A stretch of 64,000 bases of DNA, taken from Alentia gelatinosa (Eukaryota; Annelida; Polychaeta; Phyllodocida; Polynoidae). Below are positions 21,275-32,590 of this stretch, in pieces. The stretch spans positions 1,225,122 through 1,289,121 of the forward strand of contig OX465580.1 of the NCBI GenBank assembly GCA_950022655.1, in the 5' to 3' direction. The first letter of the stretch is position 1, and each line of letters opens with the position of its first letter. The notes beneath the pieces were generated by a model. The model made no database searches, was not told the origin of the DNA, and saw nothing but the letters and a program-made list of their open reading frames with translations. The position numbers and the translations under genes are program-made.

Positions 21275-22225
21275 CCAATGGAAACGTGCCTTAATAGACC
21301 AAGTCTCTCACCCTCACGTCCTGTGTCTCAGTAACGCGTATACTCGTTAGTAGCCTGGCAGCCTGGCCTAGGGGAACCAGTCTAACTCGTTAGTCTCAGG
21401 AATAAACGACATCCGTCAATTACCATCACCAGATGGCGCCACACCTGATCTAACCAACGAACAGAGAGAACTCGTTGATGTAACCGGAAGTAAACCTGAG
21501 CGCCCCTTCTGGTTTTTGTTCTTTTTTTTCTTTACAATTCTCGTGTTTTTATCCAAATTTTGTGTTATAATGGATAAAAGAATAATGTTATTCGGCGAGC
21601 TTTGGGAAACCAGGTGGGTTTGAATTGGAGTGACTCCAAGTGTAGACTGAGTGTTTACTGGGAAATAATGTCCGTCAATTACCGTCTTCACTTCATTAAA
21701 CTAACCAGATGAGATACACAAACCAAAACCAAAAACTGCGACCCGACAGAGAACAGAATAGGGTGGATATCTATGTCTGTGGTTCACTGATAAAGTGAAT
21801 ATGACGCATCTATAAGCCATGCAAGTCGATTACTCAGTGTTTGTGTGAGTATTATAGCAAATAGGATATAAATAACAAGGACAGATTCAGTAATAGGGAC
21901 ACAACTCGTTCTGAACGTAGACACCCCGTGAAGAGACGACGCCACGCAGTTTGTATTTCGATTTTCATAGTAAACGAGCTTCAGCTACAGAGCTGGCTTT
22001 AATGGTCTGCAGTCATAGCATTAGACCATGCAATATTATTATGAAGCGATCATCCTAGAAGCTAAAAATGGTTTCAAGCACCAATATCAGTCCTGTTGGG
22101 ATCAGGCGTTAGTTTGTGGTTGTCCTGTCCCCTTTATATCCTTATAATAAACGTAATACTGGTTTTTACCCTCAGTGGACGACCGTCCTCTAGTGAATTA
22201 CCCGAGGTACTTACCTAAGTAGTAC
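21275..22225. other. Non-coding, no gene recognised; CTCF-like site
   Basis: A CTCF-like site, CACCAGATGGCGCC, lies within 21424-21440. The remainder is AT-rich with no recognisable exon. Confidence 0.5.
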
Positions 22226-22384
22226 TGAAGGGCAATAGAGGGGAACTATGTTCCGGTGGGAATAAGTCAAAGTTACGAGGTATGGCTTGGAAAAATTACT
22301 GCCCAAGTAATTTTTCCAAGCCTTACCTCGTAACTTTGACTTATCTCCACTGGTACGTGGTTTCCCTATTCCTATATACCTTCA
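22226..22384. mobile_element. Near-perfect hairpin element, 39-bp inner arms
   Basis: Inner arms 22262-22300 and 22306-22344 are complementary at 38 of 39 positions around a 5-base loop (GCCCA). Outer sequence continues to pair with mismatches out to TGAAGG (22226) and CCTTCA (22384). Most likely a small mobile hairpin element; a long-hairpin RNA source is an alternative. Confidence 0.75.
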
Positions 22385-23110
22385 ATTGTCGGCTAAATCG
22401 ATAAAAACCGAAAGTCTCTGAACGTCAACCTGGGCCCTATGGTCAACCTGGACAGTAAACAAAAGTTATTCCACCCCCAGCAGCGTTAAGTACTCATAGG
22501 TTGTTCGCTCATAGGTATAGACTTGAAGTTCCTACGAGCCCGGGACACTGAAGTGACCCGGGATAACAGGGACCCCCCGTCCGTCCCCTTGTCCCTGAAA
22601 TATGTCTGTCTATATACAGACTCCGGCGTGATCAACACAACTCACCAGCGTGCAGTAAAGGCAAATAGTTCCGGCAGTGTTTATGTACCAGGCTAGCGGG
22701 CGGAAAGATACACAGCCAGGCCGGCGGTGAAAAGACCGTATCCTTCCACGTCTTTACACTTGATGGTAAACAACGCCAAATAGTCCCTGTACAGTATTAA
22801 ACGATAGTAATTAACGTCAAATAGTCCCTGTACAGTATTAAACGACAGTAAACAACGTCAAATAGTCCCAGGACGGTATTCAGAGGCACATCCTACAATA
22901 CACCGTGGCACCACCTGGTCATATTTAAACACTGGCACTTATCAATTCAAACCAGTGGAAATGTACTTTTTATTCAAATGTTTCAAACAAAGACTGCGAG
23001 TTATGGATTTTAAGATTTTAAGAATTTAATACTTCACATTTGCTATATTCTGTGAAGGTATGGAGTAAGTTACTACGTTTTACTATGTAAAAAACAACTT
23101 TGAAGAATGT
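22385..23110. other. Non-coding; short 2-3-copy repeat at 22766-22880
   Basis: AACGTCAAATAGTCCC and CAGTATTAAACGA recur with a period of about 46 bp. No gene recognised. Confidence 0.5.
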
Positions 23111-23400
23111 CTATTGTATTATGATACGGGCGCCGTACGGCAGATACCATCTTCCCAACATACATATAGGCCCTTTGAGCTACGGCGCCCGTACGGCGGC
23201 CGTACGGCCGCCGCCGGCAGGTCACAGGCCGAATCGTGTATAGCAGGTTTTATCCGTACAGCGGCCGTACAGCTGCCGCCGGTGAGCACGTGGCCTGCTC
23301 CACCGCACTCTACATGTATATATTCCTCCTGACAGGCGTCGACACGGTGGGTGTACGACGCCCGTACGGCGCCGTTCAGCCTGCCTAGTGGAACGCGCCC
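23111..23400. repeat. Cluster of CGCCCGTACGGC palindromic motifs
   Basis: GCCGTACGGC-type dyads recur at about 23128, 23183, 23205, 23265 and 23360. The block includes a 20-bp perfect palindrome at 23194-23213 centred on CCGTACGG. All are GTAC-centred and GC-rich. Function unknown. Confidence 0.6.
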
Positions 23401-23479
23401 CTCTCCTGACCTCAACCCTCCCCTCTACGTGTTTAGCACCTCAGTCACCGCAGATCGTCAGCCTTCTGTCTCACCTCAC

Positions 23480-24890
23480 CCACCTTCCATAGAACCTGCT
23501 ACAGCCCATCCCACCCCAACCAACCTCATCCCACCCATCTACTCCCCCCCTACACCACCCTACCCTGCTACTATACCCCACCCCACCCCCCCCCCCTACA
23601 CCACCCCATCCTACCTCACCCTACCCTACCCTAACCTCGACCCCCCCTCCCACCCCTCTCCCCTACACCACCCTACCCTGCTACATTACCCCAGCCCATC
23701 CTACCCCATCCCACCTCACCCTACCCTACCCTAACCTCACCCCCCCCCCCTCCCACCCCCCCTACACCACCCTACCCTGCTACTATACCCCACCCCACCC
23801 CACCCCACCCTACCCCATCCTACCTCACCCTACCCTACCCTAACCTCACCCCACCCTCCCACCCCCCCCCTACACCACCCTACCCTGCTACTATACCCCA
23901 CCCCACCCCAGCCCACCCTACCCCATCCTACCTCACCCTACCCTACTACTATATCTAACCCAACCCCATCCGATCCGACCCCACCCTACCCTAACCTCAC
24001 CCCCCCCCCCACCCCCATCCTCCCTACACCACCCTACCCTGGTACTATACCCCACCCCACCCTACCTTACCCTAACCTCACCCCCCCCCCACCCCCCCCC
24101 CTCCCTACACCACCCTACCCTGGTACTATACCCCACCCCACCCTACCTTACCCTAACCTCACCCCCACCCCCCCCCCATCCCTACACCACCCTACCCTGG
24201 TACTATACCCCACCCCACCCTACCTTACCCTAACCTCACCCCCCCCCACCCCCCCCCCCTCCCTACACCACCCTACCCTGGTACTATACCCCACCCCACC
24301 CTACCTTACCCTAACCTCACCCCCCCCCCCCCCACCCCCATCCTCCCTACACCACCCTACCCTGGTACTATACCCCACCCCACCCTACCTTACCCTAACC
24401 TCACCCCCCCCCCCCACCCCCACCCTCCCTACACCACCCTACCCTGGTACTATACCCCACCCCACCCTACCTTACCCTAACCTCACCCCCCCCCCCCCAC
24501 CCCCACCCTCCCTACACCACCCTACCCTGGTACTATACCCCACCCCACCCTACCTTACCCTAACCTCACCCCCCCCCCCCACCCCCACCCTCCCTACACC
24601 ACCCTACCCTGGTACTATACCCCACCCCACCCTACCTTACCCTAACCTCACCCCCACCCCCCCCCCCCCTCCCTACACCACCCTACCCTGGTACTATACC
24701 CCACCCCACCCTACCTTACCCTAACCTCACCCCCCCACCCCCCTCCCTACACCACCCTACCCTGGTACTATACCCCATCCCACCCTACCTTACCCTTACC
24801 TCCCCCCCCCACCCTCCCTACACCACCCTACCCTGGTACTATACCCCACCCCACCCTACCTTACCCTCACCTCACCCTCCAACCCCCGCT
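23480..24890. repeat. C-rich satellite, ~60-70-bp unit
   Basis: From about 23750 the unit is CTACACCACCCTACCCTGG, TACTATACCCCACCCCACC, CTACCTTACCCTAACCTCA and a variable C run. The C runs change length between units. The opposite strand is G-rich and may form quadruplexes. Confidence 0.9.
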
Positions 24891-24899
24891 CCGGTCTCC

Positions 24900-25250
24900 T
24901 GTGTCTTACTGTCGGAGGATCCATCACAGATCAACCCCTTCTCCCCTCCCCTCCCCCCACCACAGTCATCACAGTAGCACCCCGCCCTCCCCCTCCCTCC
25001 CCCCACCTCAGTCTAACCCTCACCAGGCAGTCAGCACCACGCCTCCCCCTCCCCCTCCTCACCACAGTCATCACAGATCAACCCCTTTCCCCCTCCCCCT
25101 CCCCTCCCCCCCCCCCCCACCACAGTCATCACAGTAGCACCCCGCCCTCCCCCCACCACAGTCATCACAGTAGCACCCCGCCCTCCCCCTCCCTCCCCCC
25201 ACTACAGTCTTACCCTCACCCAGCAGTCAGCACCATGCCTCCCCCGATCT
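24900..25250. repeat. C-rich minisatellite with CACAGTCATCACAG core
   Basis: Repeats of ACCACAGTCATCACAGTAG and CACCCCGCCCTCCCC, irregular in length, adjoining the previous satellite. Confidence 0.8.
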
Positions 25251-25624
25251 GAGTGTCAGATCTCGGTGGATCTCGGCGGATCTCGTGGATCTCGGCCGAG
25301 ATCTCCTCCGCCTAATTCAGGCTCATCTCGACCTCACTGAGCACCTCCTTAGTGCCCCGCCTCTCCGCTAGGGGGAGGCACGGTCTGCCCACCCCGGAGA
25401 GGGGTGGGGGTGGGGTGGAAGAGGAATAGATAATTGTCTCGGGTTCAGCCATAGCACTGTGTTGTCTACTTGTTTGTCATTTAGCCTCGCCTTGATATGA
25501 CCCGGGCTTGCTTTTGTGTAGAACACGATAACAATTAACTTATCATTAAGTCTATAATTACAATGTGTATTTGTCCAGACACAAGAGTTGACTACTTGAA
25601 AGGATCCAGTCAGACCTCTTTGGT
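25251..25624. other. Non-coding; GATCTCGG short repeats at 25250-25310
   Basis: Four to five copies of GGATCTCG(G/T) in both orientations, then unique sequence. No gene recognised. Confidence 0.5.
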
Positions 25625-25805
25625 ACTAAAGAAGAATCTCGCAAGTTTTGGTCAAAGTCGAGTTGGAGAACGATGACTTTGACCAAAACGAGTTGCTTTC
25701 TGTATTTATCTCACCCCTGTACGCACTATAAGAATGGACAACACACAGGATATAGACCATGGAGAATGGATTGAAATATTATAGGGGCATGGAGAACGAG
25801 TCCCC
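25625..25805 (+). repeat. Dispersed repeat family A, copy 2
   Basis: Shares TGACCAAAACGAGTTGC, TTTATCTCACCCCTGTACGC and GACCATGGAGAATGGA with the copies near 1.8 and 59.9 kb. Confidence 0.75.
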
Positions 25806-25829
25806 ATTGTGTCTACAATAGCACACGAC

Positions 25830-25870
25830 ACGCATGCGCACACACCCGGCTACGTAAACGGAACCGGAAG
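25830..25870. promoter_or_regulatory. NRF-1-like and ETS-like sites (promoter-like)
   Basis: ACGCATGCGCAC (25830-25841) matches the NRF-1 palindrome and ACCGGAAG (25863-25870) matches the ETS core. The pair is typical of housekeeping promoters, but no associated exon was identified. Confidence 0.4.
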
Positions 25871-26149
25871 TATCCACACCAATGTCGACATTGATTCAGC
25901 AGTGAATCTATCAGGGCAGCTGATTGGCTGAGAGGAGGAGTGGGGAAAATAACCTTAATTAGTGTGTGTGTGTGAGTGAGTGTCTGTCAGTGTGTGTGGG
26001 TAGGGGGGAGGGGGTGTCAGTCCAGGAGAGGATCTGATACCGCGTTGTTTCTCCCTCTCCTCCCCTTTTCACCGCCTTCTATCTCCGACTATTCCTCTCA
26101 TCGCTGCCCCCTTCATTTAGCATTCTCTCCCTGAGTCATCTACCTTTTT

Positions 26150-26630
26150 CCAATCGCAATCTAATTTTCCTTGTCAACTATTTTTCTTTTGACGTTGTTC
26201 TCTCTCTCTCCGTCTCACTCTGTCTGTCTGTCTATCTCTCCCTCTGTCTCTCTCTGTCTTTCTCTCTGTGTGTCTCTTTATCTCTCCTTCATTGTCTGTC
26301 TTTCTCCTCCTCTTTCTCTCTTTCTCTCTCTCTCTGTCTCTCTCTCCCTATTTCTGTTTGTTTGTCTCTCTCTGTCTCTCTGTCTCTCTCTGTCTCTCCC
26401 TCTCTCTCTGTCTCTCTCTCTCCCTATTTCTGTTTGTTTGTCTCTCTCTGTCTCTCTGTCTCTCCCTCTCTGTCTCTCCATCTATCGCTGTCTCTCTCCC
26501 CCTATTTCTGTTTGTTTGTCTCTCTCTGTCTCTCTGTCTCTCTCTCCGTCTCTCTCTCTCTCTCTGTCTGTCTGTCCCCCTCTCTCTCCCTCCTCTTTAT
26601 ATCTGTCTCCTACTATTCATTCCCTGCCTT
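26150..26630. repeat. Pyrimidine microsatellite (TCTCTCTG / CTGTCTCT)
   Basis: Mixed TC and CTGT repeats with an internal ~90-bp higher-order unit marked by CCCTATTTCTGTTTGTTTG (about 26345, 26425 and 26500). The long Leu/Ser frames are repeat translations. Confidence 0.9.
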
Positions 26631-26989
26631 TCTCCTTAGTCTCAGTAGACAGTGGTACATCGCCTCCTGTTTTTCTCACCTGTTGCTGACAGATACTGCT
26701 TGCTGCTGATGACAGTATCTAATATCTTGTACAGGTTTTACTCTGTGTGCTGTGGTATTTCTCTGAGAGATGTTGATACATCTGTCGGTGACTGAGCTCT
26801 GGTTACAGATCCAGCCTCTCCCGCCCACCTCTCAGCATCATATCTGTGAGTTTTAATTACCGCTAATTACTGATCCGACTTAAGCGCCATTCATTACGTA
26901 TGTCAATTAGAGAGAGACCTCGGCAATGTGGGATCAGATGAATGACTCTCCTCCGATACCGCCGACTGTTCTCCACCCTCTAACCCGTT
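26631..26989. other. Non-coding; homeodomain-type cores
   Basis: TTAATTACCGCTAATTAC (about 26855-26872) holds two TAAT cores. Possibly regulatory; no exon recognised. Confidence 0.4.
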
Positions 26990-27240
26990 CTGCACACTAT
27001 GCCGTATTAATAAATACTGCACACACTATGCCGTATTAATAAGTACTGCACACACTATGCCGTATTAATAAGTACTGCGCACACTATGCCGTATTAATAA
27101 GTACTGCACACACTATGCCGTATTAATAAGTACTGCGCACACTATGCCGTATTAATAAATACTGCACACTATGCCGTATTAATAAATACTGCACACTATG
27201 CCGTATTGATAAATACTGCGCACACTATGCCGTATTAATA
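26990..27240. repeat. Minisatellite, ~29-bp unit (CACACTATGCCGTATTAATA), 8-9 copies
   Basis: Regular units of CACTATGCCGTATTAATA plus A/G-TACTGCACA. Diverged units recur at 27455-27520, beyond a segment derived from another element. Confidence 0.9.
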
Positions 27241-27454
27241 GCCGAGTGAAGTCCGGAGCCAAAACTCCAGGAGTGGAATGCGATGGCCATTTTATCCTAC
27301 CCTGTCTCCTCGATTTTTTCTTTATTACGTGATAAACATTCTGTATGCCACTAGTGGCATATAAAACTCCGTATGCCAGGCAGCGTGGCATACAGAAACT
27401 CAAGGTTAAGCTTATGGGATTTTATATTATGGGTAGGATAATTATTAATACTGA
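27241..27454. mobile_element. Fragment of the CTCGGCTTCGCC-type hairpin element
   Basis: GCCGAGTGAAGTCCGGAGCC followed by AAAACTCCAG is the reverse complement of one arm plus apex of the hairpin at 59651-59713. It interrupts the 29-bp minisatellite. A second short inverted pair (GTATGCCA / TGGCATAC) lies at 27343-27393. Confidence 0.6.
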
Positions 27455-27520
27455 ACACACGATGCCGTATTTATAAATACTGCACACTATGCCGTATTAA
27501 TTGATACTGCGCACTATGCT

Positions 27521-27734
27521 GTAACCCGTCCTGCACACGGCGCCGTACGCTTATTTGTTAATTACGGGAAGTAGTCCTCACTAAACACTAATCTTCTTAA
27601 AAGTGTCGCCAGGATTCCGTGTCTCCTTCACAGCAGGCACTTCTTGTCGGCTCTCATTTCTCTGATTGGTTGAGTAAGGTCATGGTGCTGAGATCTGAGA
27701 GAAAGTAGTAAACAGTGCAGGCAGGAGCAGAACT
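27521..27734. other. Non-coding spacer, no gene recognised
   Basis: Short unique sequence between two arrays. Nothing recognised. Confidence 0.5.
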
Positions 27735-28536
27735 CATGGAGAATACTGGTACTTTATAGGGCTGAAATCATAGTGAATACTGGTACAGTTAAGGGCAGAA
27801 CTGATGGAGAATACTGGTACAGTTAAGGGCTGAAATCATAGAGAATACTGATACAGCTAAGGGCTGAAATCATGGAGAATACTGATACAGCTAAGGGCTG
27901 GTATCATAGTGAATACTGGTACAGTTAAGGGCTTATATCTTGGAGAATACTGATACAGTTAAGGGCTGGTATCATGGAGAATACTGGTACAGTTAAGGGC
28001 TGGTATCATAGTGAATACTGGTACAGTTAAGGGCTTATATCATGTAGAATACTGATACAGTTAAGGGCTGAAATCATGGAGAATACTGATACAGTTAAGG
28101 GCTGGTATCATGGAGAATACTGATACAGTTAAGGGCTGGTATCATGGGGAATACTGGTACAGTTAAGGGCTGGTATCATGGAGAATACTGATACAGTTAA
28201 GGGCTGGTATCATGGAGAATACTGGTACAGTTAAGGGCTGGTATCATGGAGAATACTGGTACAGTTAAGGGCTGAAATCATGGAGAATACTGATACAGTT
28301 AAGGGCTGGTATCATGGAGAATACTGGTACAGTTAAGGGCTGGTATCATGGAGAATACTGGTACAGTTAAGGGCTGGTATCATGGAGAATACTGATACAG
28401 TTAAGGGCTGGTATCATGGAGAATACTGGTACAGTTAAGGGCTGGTATCATGGAGAATACTGGTACAGTTAAGGGCTGAAATCATGGAGAATACTGGTAC
28501 AGTTAAGGGCTTATATCATGTAGAATACTGATACAG
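27735..28536. repeat. Satellite, 34-bp unit, left block, about 23 copies
   Basis: Unit ATCATGGAGAATACTG, GTACAGTTAAGGGCT, GGT. The units are nearly identical with a few A/G variants. Each contains one TTAA. Confidence 0.93.
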
Positions 28537-28540
28537 TTAA

Positions 28541-28885
28541 CCCTTTCCCTGCAGCACCCAGTTCCTCTGATCACCATTGTACAGCAGGCATTGCCTGCAT
28601 AAACGACCCTGCCACAGCAGGCACCTTTTTTGGAAAATAGTAATGTCACATGATGTGTCATGTGATTTGAGTAATTTAACTTGGTAGCTGATGATATTTT
28701 GTTATACCAAATCAAAGGTCAATATGCTGTTTTTACTGTGACAAAATTTCTTTCAATTCAAAAAATTATTTTTTTATCTATTGAATTTTGAATAGAAAGT
28801 ATCAATGATGCCTCTATGATGCCTGGAGGCATCATGCTGCGGTAGCCAGGGGAATGCCTGGAGGCATCATGCTGCTGTTAAAGGG
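28541..28885. mobile_element. piggyBac-like MITE, 345 bp, flanked by TTAA
   Basis: The element starts CCCTTTCCCTGCAGCA and ends with the inverted form of CCCTTTAACAGCAGCAT. It is flanked on both sides by TTAA (28537-28540 and 28886-28889), the duplication used by piggyBac-type transposases, whose ends commonly begin CCC. Subterminal GCAGGCA/TGCCTGC and GGAGGCATCATGCTGC repeats could be transposase-binding sites. No transposase is encoded, so it must be mobilised in trans. The empty site is given by every neighbouring 34-bp unit (CAGTTAAGGGCT). Confidence 0.85.
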
Positions 28886-29175
28886 TTAAGGGCTTATATC
28901 TTGGAGAATACTGATACAGTTAAGGGCTGGTATCATGGAGAATACTGATACAGTTAAGGGCTGGTATCATGGAGAATACTGGTACAGTTAAGGGCTGGTA
29001 TCATGGAGAATACTGGTACAGTTAAGGGCTGGTATCATGGAGAATACTGATACAGTTAAGGGCTGATATCATGGAGAATACTGGTACAGTTAAGGGCTGA
29101 TATCATGGAGAATACTGGTACAGTTAAGGGCTGGTATCATGGAGAATACTGGTACAGTTAAGGGCTGATATCATT
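28886..29175. repeat. 34-bp satellite, right block, about 8 copies
   Basis: The same unit as 27735-28536, resumed directly after the right TTAA of the inserted MITE. Confidence 0.93.
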
Positions 29176-30699
29176 TTGAATTACAGTAATGTTACAAACA
29201 GAACACACTTGGTAAGACTGTCTCTTGGAATAAGACGGAAAGGCATTTCACGTGTATCTAATGTGAGCACGCTGTAAGAAGTGAAGTATTGCCCGATCCG
29301 GTGGGAATTCTCCGTCATGTGATCTGGCGGGAATTCTCCGTCATGAGATCTGACATTACACTAAGATTCATCTTAGGTACTAAGTTCAGTTGTGAGTACT
29401 CCGTCAGGAACCTGACACTAACGAGGCTGAATGCTGAGATTTACAAATTTACATCTAAATGTATACATTAAATATTCTCAACACTGAGACGGAGACCGGC
29501 ATATCCCACATTAAAGTAATGACCAACATCCATCAAAGAAGATTGAATCAGATAATATCGGCATATTGATGTCGTAACGTCTGAGAGTCTGCGAGTCTTC
29601 AGTCTCACTGCCGAAGCTGTGCTGGTCGTCGAATCGTAGTCACTCTCAATATCAGTCTATCTTCTTACAGTGTCACTGTCTCAGTCTCAGTCATCTTTTT
29701 ACAGTGTCACTGTCTCAGAGTCTCAGTCTATACTCTCCCCATCTCTATAATCTCACTCTCAGTATCAGTCTGTACTCTCTCCATCTCTGTCTCATAATCT
29801 CACTCTCAGTGTCTCAGTGTCTAGCTGGCTCAGTCGGACATCTTTCTTTTCCCCCCAAGTCTCACTCTCCCAGCGCAGGCAATATGAGCCACTCTGTATT
29901 AATATTTTATGGCTGATTATGAAATATGAGCGCGGCATTTGGGAAAATAATAAAAGAGCCCGCGGGGTTGGCTGGGCGGGGGAGCGGGGGAGCGGGGGAG
30001 CGGGGGGGGGGGGGGGGCGGTAACCCAAGCAGGCCCGGCGCTCTACAACGAACCGCGCCGCAAATAAAGGAGAGCATGGCATGCTGGGACATATTACCGG
30101 CATGCAGTTCGGCCCTGACTCAGGTTCAGGTGCAAAGTCCTCAGTGAAAATTGTAAACAGCGGATAATTCAGCCTCAAGGACCTCGGGAGTGAGCGTTTT
30201 GTGAGGTCTATTTTTACTTCAGATGTGTGGGTGTTGAAAAGGTTATAAGCTTCTCCTTTTTTAGATATGAATTGTGAACCGGAAGTGAATCAATATGGTC
30301 TTTCTCAGCCTGTGTATTTTCTCTTTTAGCGAACATATTCCCCAAGTATTACCTTTACTATAGCTCGGCTTTATTAAAACACATTGCGTGACATTCTCCT
30401 GGTGTTATTTTAGTTGATAACAGTCAGATTTTAGTTACGTTGTTGCTCGTGATGAAGTTCACTGTCTTCATGAACCTCGCGTCTCTTAATAAGTAACACA
30501 ATCTCCCACAACAGAACGATATCAAGTTACCTGCTGATAAAGAACACCCAGCCAGAGGCCAATACACGCCTACCTTATTAATATTATCCTTACCCAATGT
30601 TGGAAGACACAAAGAAAATCAATCTGTGTTCAACTCTTTTACGTATTTAGACTGGCCTCAATGTCTGTGTCCCACCCCTCCCTGTCTGCCTCCGCCGCT
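29176..30699. other. Non-coding, no gene recognised; short direct repeats
   Basis: GGGAATTCTCCGTCATG occurs twice at 29304-29344. CTCAGTATC-type repeats lie at 29640-29820 and a G run at 30000-30018. 29880-30110 is a GC-rich stretch with GGCATGCTGGGAC (a ZNF143-like half motif). No exon could be supported. Confidence 0.45.
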
Positions 30700-30934
30700 T
30701 TCCTTTAACCTCCCCCTCTGTCTCTCCGTCTCTCTGTCCGTCTGTCTCTCTGTCTGTCTCTGTCTCTCTGTCTGTCTCTGTCTTTCTGTCTGTCTGTCTG
30801 TCTCTTTCTCTCTCCTTCAATGTCTGTCTGTCTCTCCGTCTCTCTGTCTCTCTGTCTCTCTGTCTCTCTCTTTCTCTCTCCTTCAATATCTGTCTGTCTG
30901 TCTCTTTCTCTCTGTCTGTCTGTCTGTCCGTCTA

Positions 30935-30969
<35 letters not shown>

Positions 30970-31120
30970 GTCTGTCTGTCTCTCTCTGTCTCTCTCTGTC
31001 TCTCTGTCTCTCTGTCTCTCCTTCAATGTCTGTCTGTCTCTGTCTGTCTGTCTGTCTGTCTCTGTCTCTCTGTCTCTCTGTCTCTTTCTCTCTCCTTCAA
31101 TGTCTGTCCGTCTGTCCTCT
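30700..31120. repeat. Pyrimidine microsatellite (CTGTCTGTCTCT) with CTTCAATGTCTG spacers
   Basis: Mixed TCTG/TC repeats. CTCTCCTTCAATGTCTGTC recurs about five times, so the array has a longer higher-order unit. Confidence 0.88.
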
Positions 31121-31579
31121 ATCTATGTGTCTCTAAAGACACCCAGAGGTCAGTGGGTTCATAATTCCTCACCAATGGGTTACAAAGTCCCCATTGAAAA
31201 TACCTGGGGCTGCAGAAACAACCACCCATTATGTATTAGTTATTGCTCGTGTACTACACGACAACATCTCGACGCTTTCGGTGGCCTGTTCCAGAAATCA
31301 TCCATTATTGTCTATGTAATGTACTTGATCCTCATCTTGTTGAATACCACAATCAAAGACTTGAACAAGTCTACCCGACTTTAAATGTCACATTTCTACA
31401 GGACCAGTAAAGGAATGAATAGAACTGAGACTAGTGAGACTTGAACAAGTCTACCCGCCTTTAAATGTCACATTTCTATAGGACCAGTAGAGGACTGGGT
31501 AGAACTGAGACTAGTGAGACTGGCTGTAATTGGTATTTACTGTCATATGGCGCCTGCCCCATGGACTGGGCGGTGTGGG
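31121..31579. repeat. Unique sequence with one ~80-bp tandem duplication
   Basis: The block containing AAGTCTACCCG, TTTAAATGTCACATTTCTA and GAACTGAGACTAGTGAGAC is present twice (about 31365-31440 and 31441-31521). No gene recognised. Confidence 0.7.
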
Positions 31580-31690
31580 TGAGTGTGGGTGTGAGTGGGG
31601 TGTGAGTGGGGTGTGAGTGGGGGGTGTGAGTGGGGGGTGTGAGTGGGGGGTGTAGGGGGGGTGTAGGGGGTGTAGGGGCTGCGTGAGGGT
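31580..31690. repeat. GTGTGAGTGGGG G-rich repeat
   Basis: About ten units of GTGTGAGTGGGG to GTGTAGGGGG. Possible G-quadruplex former on the plus strand. Confidence 0.8.
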
Positions 31691-31825
31691 GTACGGGGGG
31701 TTGATCTTACAGCTGGCGCTACTAAGTGATGTATAGCTCTGAATCGTCCATTAAATCACTCCGTCGCCGCTAGATGGCACCCCGGGGACTGCTCCCGTGT
31801 GTGAGGCGGGAGGAGGGGGGGGGCT

Positions 31826-32270
31826 GAGATTGAGGGTGGAAATAACATTAAAATTACAAATAAATGAATAGGAATATATGTCAGATTGAGGGAGTAAATA
31901 ACATTAAAATTACAAATAAATGAATAGGAATATATGTCAGATTGAGGGAGTAAATAACATTAAAATTACAAATAAATGAATAGGAATATATGTCAGATTG
32001 AGGAAGTAAATAACATAAAAATTACTTATAAATAAATTGGAATATATGTCAGATTGAGGGTGGAAATAACATTAAAATTACAAATGAATAAATGTGTGAA
32101 TAGACGTCAGACTGAGGGCAACATGTGTTTGTAATAAACATTAAAACTACACAAATAGATAAATATGAATAGATGATAAATTGAGGGCACCATAGTGCAT
32201 GTGTAATTAATATAAAGATTACAAGTAAATAAATATCTGAATATAAGTAAGATTGAGGGCACCATGCCAT
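31826..32270. repeat. Satellite, 57-bp unit, 5 good and 3 decayed copies
   Basis: Units contain GATTGAGGG, AATAACATTAAAATTAC, AAATAAATGAATAGGAATA and TATGTCA. Later units diverge and gain GGCACCATG. Confidence 0.88.
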
Positions 32271-32590
32271 GGTATGGTGCTTCATTCATGTTATAGAGAT
32301 TACTAATACATGTTACAGGTACGGTGTATCATTCATGTTATAGAGATTACTAATACATGTTACGGGTATGGCACATCATTCATGTTATAGAGATTACTAA
32401 TACACGTTACGGGTATGGTGGTGCATCATTCATGTTATAGTGATTACTAATACATGTTACGGGTATGGTGCATCATTCATGTTATAGAGATTACTAATAC
32501 ATGTTACGGGTACAGTGCATCATTCATGTTTAAGTAATTACTAATACATGTTACGGGTAGAGTGCATCATTCATGTTATAGAGATTACTA
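32271..32590. repeat. Satellite, ~47-bp unit (TCATTCATGTTATAGAGATT)
   Basis: About six units of CATCATTCATGTTATAGAG, ATTACTAATACATG, TTACGGGTA. This is the short ancestor or derivative of the 72-bp unit that follows. Confidence 0.88.

Noticed and set aside
23480..24890. Telomere-like CCCTAA repeats
   Set aside because: CCCTAACC occurs once per unit of about 65 bp; there is no run of telomere hexamers.
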